Positions 63,357 through 64,000 of a stretch of DNA of 64,000 nt are shown piece after piece. The notes under the pieces are model-generated. The model searched no databases and was not told where the DNA came from. It was given only the letters and a program-made list of their open reading frames with translations. Location of the stretch: positions 62,001 to 126,000 of the forward strand of contig NZ_CP086239.1 in NCBI RefSeq assembly GCF_026650985.1. Reading direction: 5' to 3'. The first letter of the stretch is position 1. Every line of letters starts with the position of its first letter. Source of the DNA: Clostridium estertheticum. Lineage in GTDB: Bacteria > Bacillota > Clostridia > Clostridiales > Clostridiaceae. The position numbers were made by a program, and so were the translations under genes.

Positions 63357-64000
63357 ATGAATTATTTTGAAGAAAGTTTAAAAATGCATGAAAAATACAC
63401 AGGTAAACTTGAAATAAAATCAAAGGTAAAAATAGAAACAAAAGAAGATTTAGGACTTGCATATACACCCGGAGTTGCTGAACCTTGTAGAAGAATATAT
63501 GAGAATGAAGAAAACGTATACAAATATACAGCTAAAGGAAATATGGTTGCAGTTATTACAGATGGTACAGCTATTTTAGGCCTTGGTGACATAGGACCAA
63601 AAGCAGGACTTCCAGTTATGGAAGGTAAGGCAATACTATTTAAAGAATTTGCAAATGTAGATGCTTTTCCAATTTGCTTAGATACAAAGGACGTAGATGA
63701 AATTGTTCGTACTATTCAGCTTATTTCCCCAGGATTTGGTGGGATAAACTTAGAAGATATTAGTGCTCCAAGATGTTTTGAGGTAGAAGACAAACTTAAA
63801 AAAATATTGGATATACCAGTATTTCACGATGATCAACATGGAACAGCTATTGTAGTTCTTGCGGGACTCATTAATGCTGCTAAAGTAGTAGGAAAGAGAC
63901 TTTGTGATTTAAAGGTTGTTATAAACGGTGCAGGATCTGCAGGAACAGCAATATCAAAACTTTTACTAAGGTCCGGAGTTAAAAATCTAATTGCTTGTGA
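63357..64000 (+). CDS. NAD-dependent malic enzyme, 3' end missing
   Basis: This enzyme oxidatively decarboxylates malate to pyruvate. The first 214 codons are in the window and the frame is open at the end. Motifs: LAYTPGVAEPCRRI with the catalytic tyrosine, TDGTAILGLGDIGPKAG, the lysine in MEGKAILFKEF, metal-binding INLEDISAPRCFE and FHDDQHGTAIVVLAGL, and the start of the NAD-binding loop NGAGSAGTAI. It is the short bacterial form without a phosphotransacetylase domain, as far as can be seen. AGGGGAG lies 9 bases before ATG 63357. Divergence from a CitA/CitB-type system suggests induction by malate. Confidence 0.95.
   Translation, partial: MNYFEESLKMHEKYTGKLEIKSKVKIETKEDLGLAYTPGVAEPCRRIYENEENVYKYTAKGNMVAVITDGTAILGLGDIGPKAGLPVMEGKAILFKEFANVDAFPICLDTKDVDEIVRTIQLISPGFGGINLEDISAPRCFEVEDKLKKILDIPVFHDDQHGTAIVVLAGLINAAKVVGKRLCDLKVVINGAGSAGTAISKLLLRSGVKNLIAC

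Overview
The window is about 64 kb of low-GC (roughly 30 percent by eye) DNA. Its gene content points to an anaerobic, spore-forming, amino-acid- and sugar-using Clostridium (sensu stricto): spore germination genes, the full oxidative ornithine (Stickland-type) cluster, the arginine deiminase pathway, galactose (Leloir) genes, strong purine-rich ribosome binding sites and many U-tailed hairpin terminators. No rRNA, tRNA, CRISPR array or insertion sequence was found. The species cannot be named from the sequence alone.

Layout. 1-2.3 kb: the end of a GerA-type germinant receptor operon. 2.4-5.5 kb: vitamin genes, thiC (minus strand, behind a TPP riboswitch and terminator) and pdxS-pdxT. 5.9-7.9 kb: an MFS carrier and a nitroreductase. 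8.0-22.0 kb: a sugar regulon made of a YesN-type response regulator, a membrane-anchored protein with two fused sugar-binding domains, a YtfQ/R/T/YjfF-like ABC importer, a YesM-type histidine kinase, a xylulokinase-like kinase, a ROK repressor and an aldose epimerase. 22.2-33.3 kb: a sigma-54 activator followed by its apparent target, a sigma-54 promoter driving ortA-ortB-oraS-oraE-(MutL/GlmL-like)-orr-ord-permease, which converts ornithine to alanine and acetyl-CoA. 33.4-43.0 kb: a RocB-like M20 peptidase, a RocE-like permease, then arcA-arcB-arcD-aminotransferase-arcC. 43.2-47.2 kb: galK-galT and a LacI-family regulator. 47.2-50.9 kb: orphan galactitol-type PTS IIB and IIA, an MFS exporter and an uncharacterised kinase-like protein. 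51.3-58.9 kb: a MacB/FtsX-type ABC pair, a large exported beta-lactamase-fold serine hydrolase and an OmpR-type two-component system. 58.9-60.8 kb: a YtrA-like GntR regulator with an ABC pair behind a 50-bp palindrome. 60.8-64.0 kb: a CitA/CitB-type two-component system divergent from a malic enzyme gene that runs off the end.

How it works together. Arginine is deiminated (ArcA), citrulline is cleaved (ArcB) and carbamoyl phosphate gives ATP (ArcC). The ornithine can leave by antiport (ArcD) or be racemised (Orr), aminomutated (OraSE), oxidised (Ord) and thiolysed (OrtAB). The sugar regulon appears to sense its substrate outside the cell with a dedicated double binding protein instead of the transport protein.

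Most notable for follow-up: the tandem-binding-protein three-component sensor (8.0-17.9 kb); the sigma-54 promoter with two matching 16-bp upstream palindromes in front of the ornithine operon (23.6-23.8 kb); the 50-bp palindrome that fills the promoter spacer of the gntR operon (58.9 kb); the aminotransferase inside the arginine deiminase operon; and the kinase-like orphan with three AGTACT boxes (49.7-50.9 kb).
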